In this document: positions 38,191 through 46,674 of the stretch, one piece after another
Position numbering within the stretch: position 1 is the first letter of the stretch
Layout of the letters: the number at the start of each line of letters is the position of its first letter
Source: Brevibacillus migulae
GTDB taxonomy: Bacteria > Bacillota > Bacilli > Brevibacillales > Brevibacillaceae
Direction of reading: 5' to 3'
DNA: 64,000 bases
Assembly (NCBI RefSeq): GCF_004521915.1
Contig: NZ_SDKD01000014.1
Coordinates: 1 to 64,000 of the forward strand
Notes under the pieces: generated by a model
What the model saw: the letters and a program-made list of their open reading frames with translations, nothing else
Told to the model about the DNA's origin: nothing
Database searches by the model: none
Translations under genes and position numbers: made by a program

Positions 38191-39141
38191 ATGCAAAGCA
38201 GATTACAGGCACAGGAAGAAGCACAGATTCGGGTGCAGGAAAAGAAGCAAGGTTCAACGTTCCAGCTGGAAAAGTGGATGCCCTATCTGTTTATTTCTCC
38301 TGCCATCGTCCTCATCGTCGGATTTCTTTTTTATCCGCTCGGGAACGTCTTTTACTACAGCTTGCAAAATTACGATGCGAGCCAGCCGTATTACAACGGG
38401 TTCGCCGGATTGGATAACTTTGTTCGGATCTTTACGGAGGACCCGCAGTTTTTTGCGAGTCTGGGCATCTCCCTGAAATGGGTGGTAAGCCAGGTCAGCC
38501 TGCAGCTGGTGATCGGCATGGGGGTCGCGCTCTTGCTGAATCAAAGCTTCCGGTTCCGCGCTTTTATCCGTGCGGCCGCGTTTACCCCTTGGGCGATCTC
38601 CGGGGTCTTGACCTCCGTCATGTGGTCGCTCATGTACAACGAGCATATCGGTGTGATCAACGATATCTTGAAAAAACTGGGGATCATCGATTCGAATCAG
38701 GCATGGTTAGCCAATCTGGACACGGTGTTTGCGTCTGTCGTCATCGCGGAGCTGTGGCGGGGGATCCCGTTCTTCGCCATTACCTTGCTGGCTGGCTTGC
38801 AGAGCATCCCGGAGGAGCTCTACGAGGCTTCCAAGGTAGACGGGGCAAGCAGATGGAGAATCTTTTTCCACATCACGCTCCCGCATCTGAAAAATACGAT
38901 CATATTGACGACCTTGCTGCGTACCGTCTGGGAATTCAACAACATCGATTTGATCTTCAACCTGACAGGCGGTGGGCCAGCCCATGAAACGACGACGCTG
39001 ACCATGTATATTGCGGAGCAGGCGATCCATTCGAACAATTTCGGCTATGGCTCGGCTTTGACGGTCGTTTCGTTTGGACTCTTGCTCGTTTTTGCAATCG
39101 CTTACTTGCGAATCAGCCGGTTTCAAAAGGAGGAGGGATGA
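38191..39141 (+). CDS. ABC sugar transporter permease, MalF type, pectin cluster
   Basis: This 316-residue membrane protein has six predicted helices after a charged N-terminus. The EAA loop is IPEELYEASKVDGASRWRIFFHITLPHL. AAAGGAGAGAG precedes the ATG at 38191. It overlaps the next permease start by 4 bp. With the following two genes it forms an importer whose substrate is probably unsaturated oligogalacturonides, judged from the lyase genes downstream. There is no ATPase gene in the cluster. Confidence 0.88.
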   Translation: MQSRLQAQEEAQIRVQEKKQGSTFQLEKWMPYLFISPAIVLIVGFLFYPLGNVFYYSLQNYDASQPYYNGFAGLDNFVRIFTEDPQFFASLGISLKWVVSQVSLQLVIGMGVALLLNQSFRFRAFIRAAAFTPWAISGVLTSVMWSLMYNEHIGVINDILKKLGIIDSNQAWLANLDTVFASVVIAELWRGIPFFAITLLAGLQSIPEELYEASKVDGASRWRIFFHITLPHLKNTIILTTLLRTVWEFNNIDLIFNLTGGGPAHETTTLTMYIAEQAIHSNNFGYGSALTVVSFGLLLVFAIAYLRISRFQKEEG

Positions 39142-39977
39142 TGAGTACGTTTCAAAGAAATATGGATCGCCTGTTCGTCTTCTATTTGCCGATGGCGATC
39201 ACCGTGATTTTCACGCTGTTTCCGTTTTATTGGACGATCAATACGGCGTTCAAGCCGGAGGGGGATATCGTCAAGTCGCCGCTCGAGTATGTGCCGTCTT
39301 CCTTTACCCTGGAAAATTTCCGTGTGGCGTGGGAAGGGGTAGGATTTTCCACCTATTTTCAGAATAGCCTATTGATCGCCTTTTGCACCGTGTTTTTCGT
39401 GTTGATCTTCGCCACGCTGGTCGGCTATGCGCTGAGCCGCTACCGGTTCAAAGGGAAGGGCGCGTTCATGCTGCTGCTGCTCTGCACGCAGTTTGTGCCG
39501 GGGGCGATGCTGATCATCCCGCTGTTCCTGATTTTCAAGAGCTTGGGCCTGATCAGCAATCCCTTATCCTTGATCATCACGTATACGACATTTCAGCTGC
39601 CGTTTAACTCCATCCTGATGAACGGCTTCATCTCCAATGTGCCGCGGGAGCTGGAGGAGGCGGCGATGGTGGATGGCTGCAATCGGCTGCAGGTCATTTT
39701 CAAGGTGATCCTGCCGGTGCTGATGCCGGGGATCGTCGCGACAGGGGTATTTACGTTCATCCATGTGTGGAACGAGTTTTTGTTCGCTTTCATGCTGACC
39801 AATCAGGAGGAGCGGTTTACGCTGCCGATCGGCCTCAGCTATATGATGGGTGAGTTCAATGTGAACTACGGAGCGCTCGCCGCAGGTTCGGTGATCGCTT
39901 TGATTCCGGCCATTCTGATGTTTGCCTATGCGCAAAAGCATTTGGTCAATGGTCTTGGCGGTGCGGTAAAAGGATAA
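39138..39977 (+). CDS. ABC sugar transporter permease, MalG type, pectin cluster
   Basis: This 279-residue permease has six predicted membrane helices and the EAA loop VPRELEEAAMVDGCNRLQVIF, then KVILPVLMPG. The ATGATGAG overlap with the stop of the previous gene signals translational coupling; ATG 39138 or 39141 both follow AAGGAGGAGGG. It is the second half of the channel. The binding protein follows 35 bp later. Substrate is inferred by neighbourhood. Confidence 0.88.
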   Translation: MMSTFQRNMDRLFVFYLPMAITVIFTLFPFYWTINTAFKPEGDIVKSPLEYVPSSFTLENFRVAWEGVGFSTYFQNSLLIAFCTVFFVLIFATLVGYALSRYRFKGKGAFMLLLLCTQFVPGAMLIIPLFLIFKSLGLISNPLSLIITYTTFQLPFNSILMNGFISNVPRELEEAAMVDGCNRLQVIFKVILPVLMPGIVATGVFTFIHVWNEFLFAFMLTNQEERFTLPIGLSYMMGEFNVNYGALAAGSVIALIPAILMFAYAQKHLVNGLGGAVKG

Positions 39978-40012
39978 AGAGATGATCCAATCAGAAAAAG
40001 GGGGAACCACAT

Positions 40013-41365
40013 ATGTTTCGTGATTTTCGGAAAATAGGAACTGCTGTACTCCTTTCTTCATTACTGGTAACAGGCTGTGGGTCTGGACCGCAGGAGACGG
40101 TGATCAAGGATGAAGGTCCAAAAGAGGCCCCTGCTGCCGATCAAAAAGTGAAGATTACGTTTTGGGATGAAAACGCGGGCCCACAGCGCACTCCGTATTA
40201 CGAAGAGCTGATCAAACGCTTTGAAGCGGAAAACCCGAACATCGACGTCGAATACGTAGGCTTGCCGAACAAATCCGCCAAGCAAAAATACGACGCAGCC
40301 ATCGCGGCAGAGGATTTGCCTGACGTAGGGGGCGTGCAAACCACATGGCTGGCAGACTTCTCCATCCGCGGCGCGCTGTATCCGATGGACGAATTTTTCG
40401 ATAAGTGGAGCGACAAGGACAAGATCAATCCAGCCGTGATCCAATCCAATCGCGATGTCGTGATCGACAAAAAGCTGTATCAGATGCCGAACACGATCAA
40501 CCTGGACATCTTGTGGTACCGCCCGGACTGGTTTACCGAAGCCGGGGTGAAACCGCCCGAGACATGGGACGAATTTTACACCGCTGTCGAGAAAATGACC
40601 GACAAGAGCAAAAACCGGTACGGCTTCAGCATTCGCGGCGGGAAGGGCGGCTCTTTCCAGCTGCAGCGGATGATGTACGCGTATTCCGGCATCACCGATT
40701 TCTATGATGCGAACGGCAAGAGTACCATCAACGATCCGAAGCATGTCGAGTTTGTGAAGAAATATTTGGGACTGTATAAGACATACACCCCGGACAGTGA
40801 TATTACCAATGACTATAAGGCGATGGTAGCGGGCTTCGATACCGGTGCGGTGGCGATGATCCAGCACAATATCGGTTCGTACGGCGAGCACAGCAAAGCG
40901 CTGAAGGAAGGTCAGTACGCCGCCCTGCCGCTTCCGAAAACCGCTGATGGCAAATACGTGGTGGAAGGCTACAACACCAACGGCTACAGCATTTTCAAAA
41001 CGACCAAGCATCCGGAAGAAGCATGGAAGTTCGTAAGCTTCCTGGCATCTGCGCCTAGCCAAAGCTACTGGAACCAAAACATTGGTCAATTGCCAACGCA
41101 TGAAGACGCCTTGAAAGAGGATTGGGTGCAAAATGCCCAGCATTTGAAGGTGGCGACCTCTGTCCTGCAAAGTCCAAACACCGTTTACTACTATCCAGGC
41201 GTTCACCAGCCGGATTACCGTTCGATTCTCGACCAAGTGATCGATCCAAATATTCAAGCGGTGATGAGCGGCAAGAAAACCGTAGAGGAGTTCCTGAACG
41301 AATGGGCTGCGACACTGGAAAAATCGAAGCAGCAATATGATGCCCACGTGAAAACATTGAAGTAG
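40013..41365 (+). CDS. Extracellular solute-binding lipoprotein, pectin cluster
   Basis: This 450-residue lipoprotein has a signal peptide and lipobox VTGC (Cys at about residue 22), then a substrate-binding fold of the sugar-binding family 1 type (YYEELIKRFEAENPNIDVEYV, PDVGGVQTTWLADF, WYRPDWFTEAGVKPPETWDE). It captures oligosaccharides outside the membrane for the two permeases. AAAAAGGGGG precedes the ATG. It ends 15 bp before the oligogalacturonate lyase gene, so it is in the same operon. The ligand is inferred as oligogalacturonide. Confidence 0.9.
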   Translation: MFRDFRKIGTAVLLSSLLVTGCGSGPQETVIKDEGPKEAPAADQKVKITFWDENAGPQRTPYYEELIKRFEAENPNIDVEYVGLPNKSAKQKYDAAIAAEDLPDVGGVQTTWLADFSIRGALYPMDEFFDKWSDKDKINPAVIQSNRDVVIDKKLYQMPNTINLDILWYRPDWFTEAGVKPPETWDEFYTAVEKMTDKSKNRYGFSIRGGKGGSFQLQRMMYAYSGITDFYDANGKSTINDPKHVEFVKKYLGLYKTYTPDSDITNDYKAMVAGFDTGAVAMIQHNIGSYGEHSKALKEGQYAALPLPKTADGKYVVEGYNTNGYSIFKTTKHPEEAWKFVSFLASAPSQSYWNQNIGQLPTHEDALKEDWVQNAQHLKVATSVLQSPNTVYYYPGVHQPDYRSILDQVIDPNIQAVMSGKKTVEEFLNEWAATLEKSKQQYDAHVKTLK

Positions 41366-41380
41366 GAGAGGGGAAAAATC

Positions 41381-42541
41381 GTGATCGGGAAAACCTATCC
41401 ATCTGAGAAAAGAGAGATACAGGATGAGAAAACCGGGAGAGTCATCTGGCAGCTAACGGCCGGTGACTCGAACAACTACCATTTCTATTTCACCGACAAC
41501 TCCTTTACCTTGGGCGACAAAGAGATCTATTTCCTATCCGATCGAGCATCGGCGGTGTCGGAGGTCTACAATCTTTTTAGGATGGATCTGGAAACGGGGA
41601 TCATGACCCAGCTGACGGATGAACCAGAGGGCATCGTCCCCAGCTCGCACACCAAGACGCCGGACAGCCAGCTCATCGCCTACGTGACCGGTAAGCAGAT
41701 CAAAGTGCTTGACACGACTACCAACGTCAATACGGTGGTGTATGAAGAAGCAGGAGAGGTTCATCTGGGGCATCCGTTTTTCGCTCCCAACAAAAAATAT
41801 CTGGGTCTCGCCCGAAATGAAAAAGTGCCGATTCCCAGTGGGGCCAACTATTCCGGCTTCAAGGAGACCATGTACGCCACCAAAAAAGGGTGGATCACGC
41901 TGGTCTATCTGGACGGCTCCTACAAGGCCGAAGATGTCTGGGAGGATACGCACTGGCTCGGACATTTCCAGTTCGCACCGGATGACAGCACGCTGGCGAT
42001 GTTTTGCCACGAAGGTCCCTGGAATCTGGTACACCAGCGCATCTGGCTTTTGGATATCGTGACCGGAAAAGTGGAGCCATGTGTCCGGCAGGAAGAGGAC
42101 GATTGCATCGGTCATGAGTTCTGGACCGAGGACGGCTTGATCTTTTTCGATAATCGGCGCAAAGGCCATGACGGCACGATCACCTCCGAGAAGACCCAGG
42201 CGACGATTCAGCACGCACAGGAGCCGGATCCCGAGCAGATTCCGTATATCGGCTGGGCGGACAAATCTGGGAACGTGATCAGACGCATCGATCTGCCCTA
42301 CTATTGCAATCATTACCATGCGAATCGCGAGAACAACCTGCTGGTAGGAGACGAGGTCGAGGATCTTGTCCTGATCCATCTGGAAGGTGATACGGCACGC
42401 CTCGAGACACTATGTACCCATCAGACCTCGTGGTACACCCAGCAGACCCATTGTCACCCGACGTTCAGCTGGGATAATCAAAAAATTCTATACACATCGG
42501 ATCGCGATGGGAAGTGTCAGCTGTATTTGATCCATCTATAG
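41381..42541 (+). CDS. Oligogalacturonate lyase (PL22)
   Basis: This 386-residue cytoplasmic enzyme cleaves unsaturated oligogalacturonides into 5-keto-4-deoxyuronate by beta-elimination. It has the beta-propeller pattern and the family segment with a metal-binding His set, HQTSWYTQQTHCHPTFSWD, and YYCNHYHANRENNLLVGDE. No signal peptide is present. A GTG start has GGAGAGGGG upstream. It sits between the importer and the KdgF-like cupin, which acts on its product. Family length is about 385. Confidence 0.88.
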   Translation: MIGKTYPSEKREIQDEKTGRVIWQLTAGDSNNYHFYFTDNSFTLGDKEIYFLSDRASAVSEVYNLFRMDLETGIMTQLTDEPEGIVPSSHTKTPDSQLIAYVTGKQIKVLDTTTNVNTVVYEEAGEVHLGHPFFAPNKKYLGLARNEKVPIPSGANYSGFKETMYATKKGWITLVYLDGSYKAEDVWEDTHWLGHFQFAPDDSTLAMFCHEGPWNLVHQRIWLLDIVTGKVEPCVRQEEDDCIGHEFWTEDGLIFFDNRRKGHDGTITSEKTQATIQHAQEPDPEQIPYIGWADKSGNVIRRIDLPYYCNHYHANRENNLLVGDEVEDLVLIHLEGDTARLETLCTHQTSWYTQQTHCHPTFSWDNQKILYTSDRDGKCQLYLIHL

Positions 42542-42580
42542 AGGGGGCATCCCCCCGAAAAGAAAAGGAGAGTGAACACG

Positions 42581-42907
42581 TTGTTCGTAAATGGTCAAAC
42601 GGTGGTCGTAACCGAAACGGGAGAAGGCGTCACGCGCAAGATTCTAGGCGCTGGCGGGACATTGATGATGACGGAGGTGACGTTCCAAAAAGATGCGGTC
42701 GGAGCGATGCATTCCCATCCGCATGAGCAGGTGAGCTATATCGTGCATGGCAGCTTTGCCTTCACATTGGGCAGCGAGACACAGATTCTGCGCCAAGGAG
42801 ACAGTGTCTATATCCCATCCAACGTCGAGCACGGGGTAGTCGCACTCGAAGACCGTTCGATCATATTGGATGTGTTTACACCGCAGCGCGAAGATTTTCT
42901 CTATTAG
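42581..42907 (+). CDS. KdgF-like cupin (uronate ring-opening)
   Basis: This cupin of about 108 residues carries the metal-binding His set HSHPHEQ and HG at the second motif (VEHGVV). KdgF opens the cyclic form of 4,5-unsaturated galacturonate to 5-keto-4-deoxyuronate. Here it lies between oligogalacturonate lyase and pectate lyase, which supports that role. The start is ambiguous: TTG 42581 has AAAGGAG 10 bp upstream, while GTG 42572 lies one base after it. A GGGGGcatCCCCC hairpin precedes the gene. The KdgF name is by motif and context. Confidence 0.7.
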   Translation: MFVNGQTVVVTETGEGVTRKILGAGGTLMMTEVTFQKDAVGAMHSHPHEQVSYIVHGSFAFTLGSETQILRQGDSVYIPSNVEHGVVALEDRSIILDVFTPQREDFLY

Positions 42908-42949
42908 ATTCAGAAAATAAAAATGGTGCAAAAGAGGGCGGGGAAGGTC

Positions 42950-44266
42950 ATGAAGAAAATCGCAGGGATGACACTGGCATTTTTATTCTGGGCTTCTGCA
43001 ATCGCGCCGTTATCAGCGAGTCAGACAGATCTGGGGCGTGAAGTGCTGGGGAAAAATGATGGATGGGCAGCTTATTCGACAGGTACGACGGGCGGCAGCA
43101 AGGCGAGCGCAGATCAGGTGTTTACGGTGACGAATCGGCAGGAGTTGGTCAAGGCGTTGGGCGGCGATAACAAGACGAATGGCGCCAATGACACGCCGAA
43201 AATCATCTACGTCAGAGGCACGATCAATTTGAGCGTCGATGATCAAAACAGGCCGCTTGGCTACAACGAGTACCGGGATCCAGCCTACACCATTGAGGAG
43301 TATTTGAAGGCTTACGATCCGAAGACATGGGGGAAAAAGGATGTCGCCGGACCGTTGGAGGAGGCACGTGCTCGTTCACAGAAAAATCAGGCAGAACGGG
43401 TGCTCATCAATGTGGGATCCAACACGACGCTGGTTGGCTTGGGAAATGAAGCCAAGATCGTGGGAGGCGGTCTGCTCCTGACAAAGGTGGATAATGTGAT
43501 CGTCCGCAACATCGAATTTCAGGATGCCTACGATTATTTTCCACAGTGGGACCCAACTGATGGAGCAGAGGGCAACTGGAATTCCGAATATGACAACCTC
43601 TCCATAGTCGGCTCTACGCATGTCTGGGTAGATCACTGCACATTCAATGATGGCGAGCGGCCTGATGCATTCAATGAAACGTATTACGGACGCGAATACC
43701 AGCATCACGACGGACTGCTCGATGCCAAAGGCGGTGCGGATCTGATCACGATTTCCTACAATCATTTCAGCGAGCACAGCAAAACGAATCTGATCGGCTC
43801 CAGCGACAGCGCCACGACGGATGAGGGCCGCCTGCGCATCACCTTCCACCACAACTTTTACGAAAACATTGGCGAACGGGCGCCGCGTGTCCGTTTCGGC
43901 CAGGTGCATCTCTATAACAACTACTACAAAAGTGACGGCAACGAGCATTACGTCTACACGTGGGGCATCGGCAAATCCTCCAAGATCTACGCAGAAAACA
44001 ACTATTTCGAAATGGATCCCGGCTTTGATCCGGCAAAATTGATCTGGCTGGCAAAGGGAACGGCTCTGTACGAGACCGGCAGCTATTTGAATGGAGCAGG
44101 CAAGCATCATGAAGTTTCGATCGTGGATGCGTATAACGCGAATCCAGCCAATACGACCAAGGTGAGCAAAGACGTTGGCTGGAAACCGAGCTTATTCGAC
44201 AAGATTGACCCGACTCAGAGCGTACCTGCGATTGTGAAAGCGAAAGCAGGCGCGGGGAAACTGTAG
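42950..44266 (+). CDS. Secreted pectate lyase (PL1)
   Basis: This 438-residue exported enzyme has a signal peptide at residues 1-24 and the parallel beta-helix of polysaccharide lyase family 1. Catalytic features seen are VWVDHCTFNDGERPDAF, then YHQHHDGLLDAKGGADLITI-like strands and the catalytic Arg in GERAPRVRFGQVHLYNNYY. It cleaves polygalacturonate outside the cell in a calcium-dependent way. GGGAAGG precedes ATG 42950. It is last in the pectin operon and is followed by a terminator. No carbohydrate-binding module is seen. Confidence 0.92.
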   Translation: MKKIAGMTLAFLFWASAIAPLSASQTDLGREVLGKNDGWAAYSTGTTGGSKASADQVFTVTNRQELVKALGGDNKTNGANDTPKIIYVRGTINLSVDDQNRPLGYNEYRDPAYTIEEYLKAYDPKTWGKKDVAGPLEEARARSQKNQAERVLINVGSNTTLVGLGNEAKIVGGGLLLTKVDNVIVRNIEFQDAYDYFPQWDPTDGAEGNWNSEYDNLSIVGSTHVWVDHCTFNDGERPDAFNETYYGREYQHHDGLLDAKGGADLITISYNHFSEHSKTNLIGSSDSATTDEGRLRITFHHNFYENIGERAPRVRFGQVHLYNNYYKSDGNEHYVYTWGIGKSSKIYAENNYFEMDPGFDPAKLIWLAKGTALYETGSYLNGAGKHHEVSIVDAYNANPANTTKVSKDVGWKPSLFDKIDPTQSVPAIVKAKAGAGKL

Positions 44267-44293
44267 GTATTGCGATTCATGGATGGAAATGGG

Positions 44294-44328
44294 GCTGTGC
44301 CATGAAAATGGCCAGCTTCTTTTTTTTG
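44294..44328 (+). terminator. Terminator of the pectin operon
   Basis: GCTGTGCCAT (44294-44303) pairs with ATGGCCAGC (44308-44316; one bulge) around GAAA, followed by TTCTTTTTTTT. It is a strong terminator. Confidence 0.85.
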
Positions 44329-44345
44329 TACGACTTTATGCTACA

Positions 44346-44482
44346 GCCACGCGAGGAAGGGAAGAGAGGGACTGGCGAAGTCTTTGTCACACCTGCTGAA
44401 GTGGAACCGGACAGTCTTACCCCCTAGTGGGTGTGGCAAGAACGCAGCACCGCCCTCTCTTCCCTTCCCCCACCACTATGTA
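44346..44482. repeat. Foldback repeat, copy 1 (137 bp)
   Basis: The element begins GCCACGCGAGG and ends ACCACTATGTA. A perfect 16-bp inverted repeat GGAAGGGAAGAGAGGG (44355-44370) / CCCTCTCTTCCCTTCC (44453-44468) encloses the boxes GAAGTCTTTGTCACACCT and GGGTGTGGCAAGAACG, which also pair with each other. Copy 2 lies at 54270-54500. No coding sequence is present. See findings. Confidence 0.75.
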
Positions 44483-44496
44483 CGTACAAGCAAAAT

Positions 44497-44527
44497 AAAA
44501 AAAGCTACGCCAAAAGCTTGGCGCAGC
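44497..44527 (-). terminator. Terminator of cheY
   Basis: GCTACGCCAA (44504-44513) pairs with TTGGCGCAGC (44518-44527), one mismatch, around a 4-nt loop; on the minus strand a T-run follows. The core GCTaCGCCAA recurs in the hairpins at 31465 and 46544. Confidence 0.85.
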
Positions 44528-44541
44528 AAGGTTTAAACGAA

Positions 44542-44898
44542 TTACACTATTTTCGCAATTGCTTCGATGACACGATCCGGTTGGAAAGGCTTTACGATAA
44601 AGTCTTTCGCTCCTGCCTGAATGGCATTGACCACCATGCTTTGCTGGCCCATCGCGGAACACATGATGACTTTCGCGTTCGGGTCAAATTGTTTGATCCC
44701 TTTAACCGCGTCAATACCTTCCATGACCGGCATGGTGATGTCCATGGTGACCAAATCCGGCTTCAACTGCGTATATTTTTCAATGGCATCCTGACCATTT
44801 TCAGCATGTCCAACAACTTCGTGGCCACCCTTTTGCAAGATGTCGGTCAATTGCATTCTCATAAAAGCCGCATCATCCACTACTAAAATTCTTGCCAT
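44542..44898 (-). CDS. cheY: CheY chemotaxis response regulator
   Basis: This 118-residue single receiver domain has the acidic pocket LVVDDAAFMR, phosphorylated Asp in LVTMDITMPVM, the switch Thr/Ser region IMCSAMG and the conserved Lys in IVKPFQPDRV. Phospho-CheY acts on the flagellar switch. Length and motifs match Bacillus CheY exactly in type. AGTAGGAG precedes the ATG. It stands alone, outside any chemotaxis operon in the window. A terminator closes it. Confidence 0.88.
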   Translation of the reverse strand: MARILVVDDAAFMRMQLTDILQKGGHEVVGHAENGQDAIEKYTQLKPDLVTMDITMPVMEGIDAVKGIKQFDPNAKVIMCSAMGQQSMVVNAIQAGAKDFIVKPFQPDRVIEAIAKIV

Positions 44899-45132
44899 TA
44901 TCTTCTTCAGCTCCTACTTGTTCTAAGTTGATCTAAAGAAAATATACCCATGAGAAAAAAGGCCTAAACCTATTTTTTTAGCTATGAAAATAGGCGTAGA
45001 TCTTAGGATCCTGTTCTTCCCATGTGAGGTTGTGCTAGAACAGTTATAATTTTCAATTGCATTTCGACAGTATTCGCATTACATTATTGATATGGATTGA
45101 AAACGAATAGCCCGAATCAATCCTCATTGAAT

Positions 45133-45170
45133 GGCTTCCAACCTTTGCAGATGGAAGCCTCTTTTTTTTT
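45133..45170 (+). terminator. Orphan terminator in leader of the MFS gene
   Basis: A perfect 8-bp stem GGCTTCCA (45133-45140) / TGGAAGCC (45152-45159) is followed by TCTTTTTTTTT. It lies between divergent cheY and the MFS gene, so no known gene ends here on the plus strand. It either attenuates the MFS gene or ends a small RNA. Confidence 0.8.
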
Positions 45171-45205
45171 GGACGAAAGACCCGCACTTTGCATTGCGCT
45201 TTCGC

Positions 45206-45233
45206 TTGATTTCAATCAATAACCTGATAGAAT
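45206..45233 (+). promoter_or_regulatory. Predicted promoter of the MFS gene
   Basis: TTGATT (45206-45211) and TAGAAT (45228-45233) are separated by 16 bp and lie downstream of the orphan terminator, 32 bp before the start codon. A second TATAAT lies upstream at 45045-45050 and could start a leader RNA. Confidence 0.5.
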
Positions 45234-45265
45234 AGGCGGATATATAAAAAAAGGGAGTTTGAGAG

Positions 45266-46477
45266 ATGCCAACTGAAAAACAAACAAATGCACCGTTGAT
45301 CGTCTTGATGGTGAATATGTTTATTGCCATGCTGGGGATTGGGCTGATCATTCCGATTCTGCCGGACTTTATTCAGGAATTCGGTGCCAGCGGGTCAACG
45401 ATGGGCTATATGATTGCGGCCTTTGGATTGACTCAATTTCTATGCTCTCCGATTGCGGGTGAGTGGTCTGACAAATTCGGACGAAAAAAGATGATCGTGA
45501 TCGGGCTTGCGCTGTTTGCCTTGTCCCAATTGTTGTTCGCCGTGGCCACTCAGTTGTGGATGCTGTATGTGTCCAGGTTGCTTGGTGGAGTCGGCGCGGC
45601 CTTTTTGATTCCGGCGATGATGGCCTATACGGCAGATATTACGACGGAAGCCAATCGCGGAAAAGGTATGGGGATGCTGGGAGCGGCGATGTCGCTTGGC
45701 TTTGTCATCGGCCCTGGAATCGGTGGGTTCCTTGCTGTGTTTGGCTTGCGGGTGCCGTTTTATGTCTCTGCGCTCGTCGCCGGGATTGCTACGGTTGCAT
45801 CCTTGTTCATGCTGCCGGAAACCTTGTCGCACGACGCGCAGATGAAGGCACGCACATCAACGGAAAAACGGGAAAACATTTTCCGGCAGATGCTCAAGTC
45901 GGTGAAAGCGCCGTACTTTTTGCTTCTGATACTCGTATTTACCCTGACATTTGGCTTGGCCAACTTCGAGGCAATCTTTGGGCTGTACGTTGATGAGAAG
46001 TATGGCTATACCTCTACCGATATTTCAATTCTGATCACTGTCGGGGCTTTGATGGGAGTCATTATCCAATCGCTATGCATCGGGTGGCTGCTGCGTCGTT
46101 TTGGGGAGAAAAAATTGATCAACCTGACGTTTCTGCTTTCTGCTATTACGTTGGTCATGATGCTGTTGTCTGGTGAATTCTGGTATGTGCTGCTGCTGAC
46201 GATGTTTTTCTTCACCTTCACCTCGGTGATGCGTCCTGCGATCAACACGCTGCTGTCCAAAATGGCAGGCGATGAGCAGGGCTTTGTGCAAGGGATGAAC
46301 AATGCGTATATGAGCCTCGGCAATATCATCGGGCCGGGCTTGGCGGGTATCTTGTATGATGTGCAGATCGATCTGCCCTATCTGTTTGGTGCATGTATTT
46401 TGCTGATCAGCCTGTTCCTCTCTATCACATACGATCGGAGAAGCAGCAAGCAGGTGCTGTCAGAAAGACCCTCATAA
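45266..46477 (+). CDS. MFS multidrug efflux transporter, NorA/Bmr-like
   Basis: This 403-residue pump has 12 predicted helices, the motif A loop GEWSDKFGRKKMIVIGL and motif C GAAMSLGFVIGPGIGGFLA, which mark the 12-helix drug:H+ antiporters such as NorA and Bmr. AAAGGGAG precedes the ATG. It may be induced by drugs through the leader at 45045-45170, although that is only an inference. Two tandem terminators follow. Confidence 0.9.
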   Translation: MPTEKQTNAPLIVLMVNMFIAMLGIGLIIPILPDFIQEFGASGSTMGYMIAAFGLTQFLCSPIAGEWSDKFGRKKMIVIGLALFALSQLLFAVATQLWMLYVSRLLGGVGAAFLIPAMMAYTADITTEANRGKGMGMLGAAMSLGFVIGPGIGGFLAVFGLRVPFYVSALVAGIATVASLFMLPETLSHDAQMKARTSTEKRENIFRQMLKSVKAPYFLLLILVFTLTFGLANFEAIFGLYVDEKYGYTSTDISILITVGALMGVIIQSLCIGWLLRRFGEKKLINLTFLLSAITLVMMLLSGEFWYVLLLTMFFFTFTSVMRPAINTLLSKMAGDEQGFVQGMNNAYMSLGNIIGPGLAGILYDVQIDLPYLFGACILLISLFLSITYDRRSSKQVLSERPS

Positions 46478-46491
46478 GTGATAAATACAAT

Positions 46492-46577
46492 CCACACTCG
46501 ATCGGTGTGGGTTATTTTTTTTCATTGCCATCAGTGCACCGAAGCTCCGCCATTGTTTTGGCGGAGCTTCTTTTTTC
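46492..46577 (+). terminator. Two tandem terminators after the MFS gene
   Basis: The first, CCACAC (46492-46497) / GTGTGG (46505-46510), is followed by TTATTTTTTTT. The second, GAAGCTCCGCCA (46541-46552) / TGGCGGAGCTTC (46559-46570), is a perfect 12-bp stem followed by TTTTTT. The second shares the core GCTcCGCCA with other hairpins in the window. Confidence 0.9.
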
Positions 46578-46674
46578 TAATGTACTTTTTCGCGACAAAA
46601 TGTAAGATGGTATGTATATCAAGGAGGTCCATAGATTACCATAAACGCTGGACCGCGATTTGGGGGATACATAA

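Noticed and set aside
44346..44482. Foldback copy 1 as an ordinary terminator of the pectin operon
   Set aside because: A complete terminator already lies at 44294-44328, the stem here has no T-run, and the same boxes recur 10 kb away in a different context.
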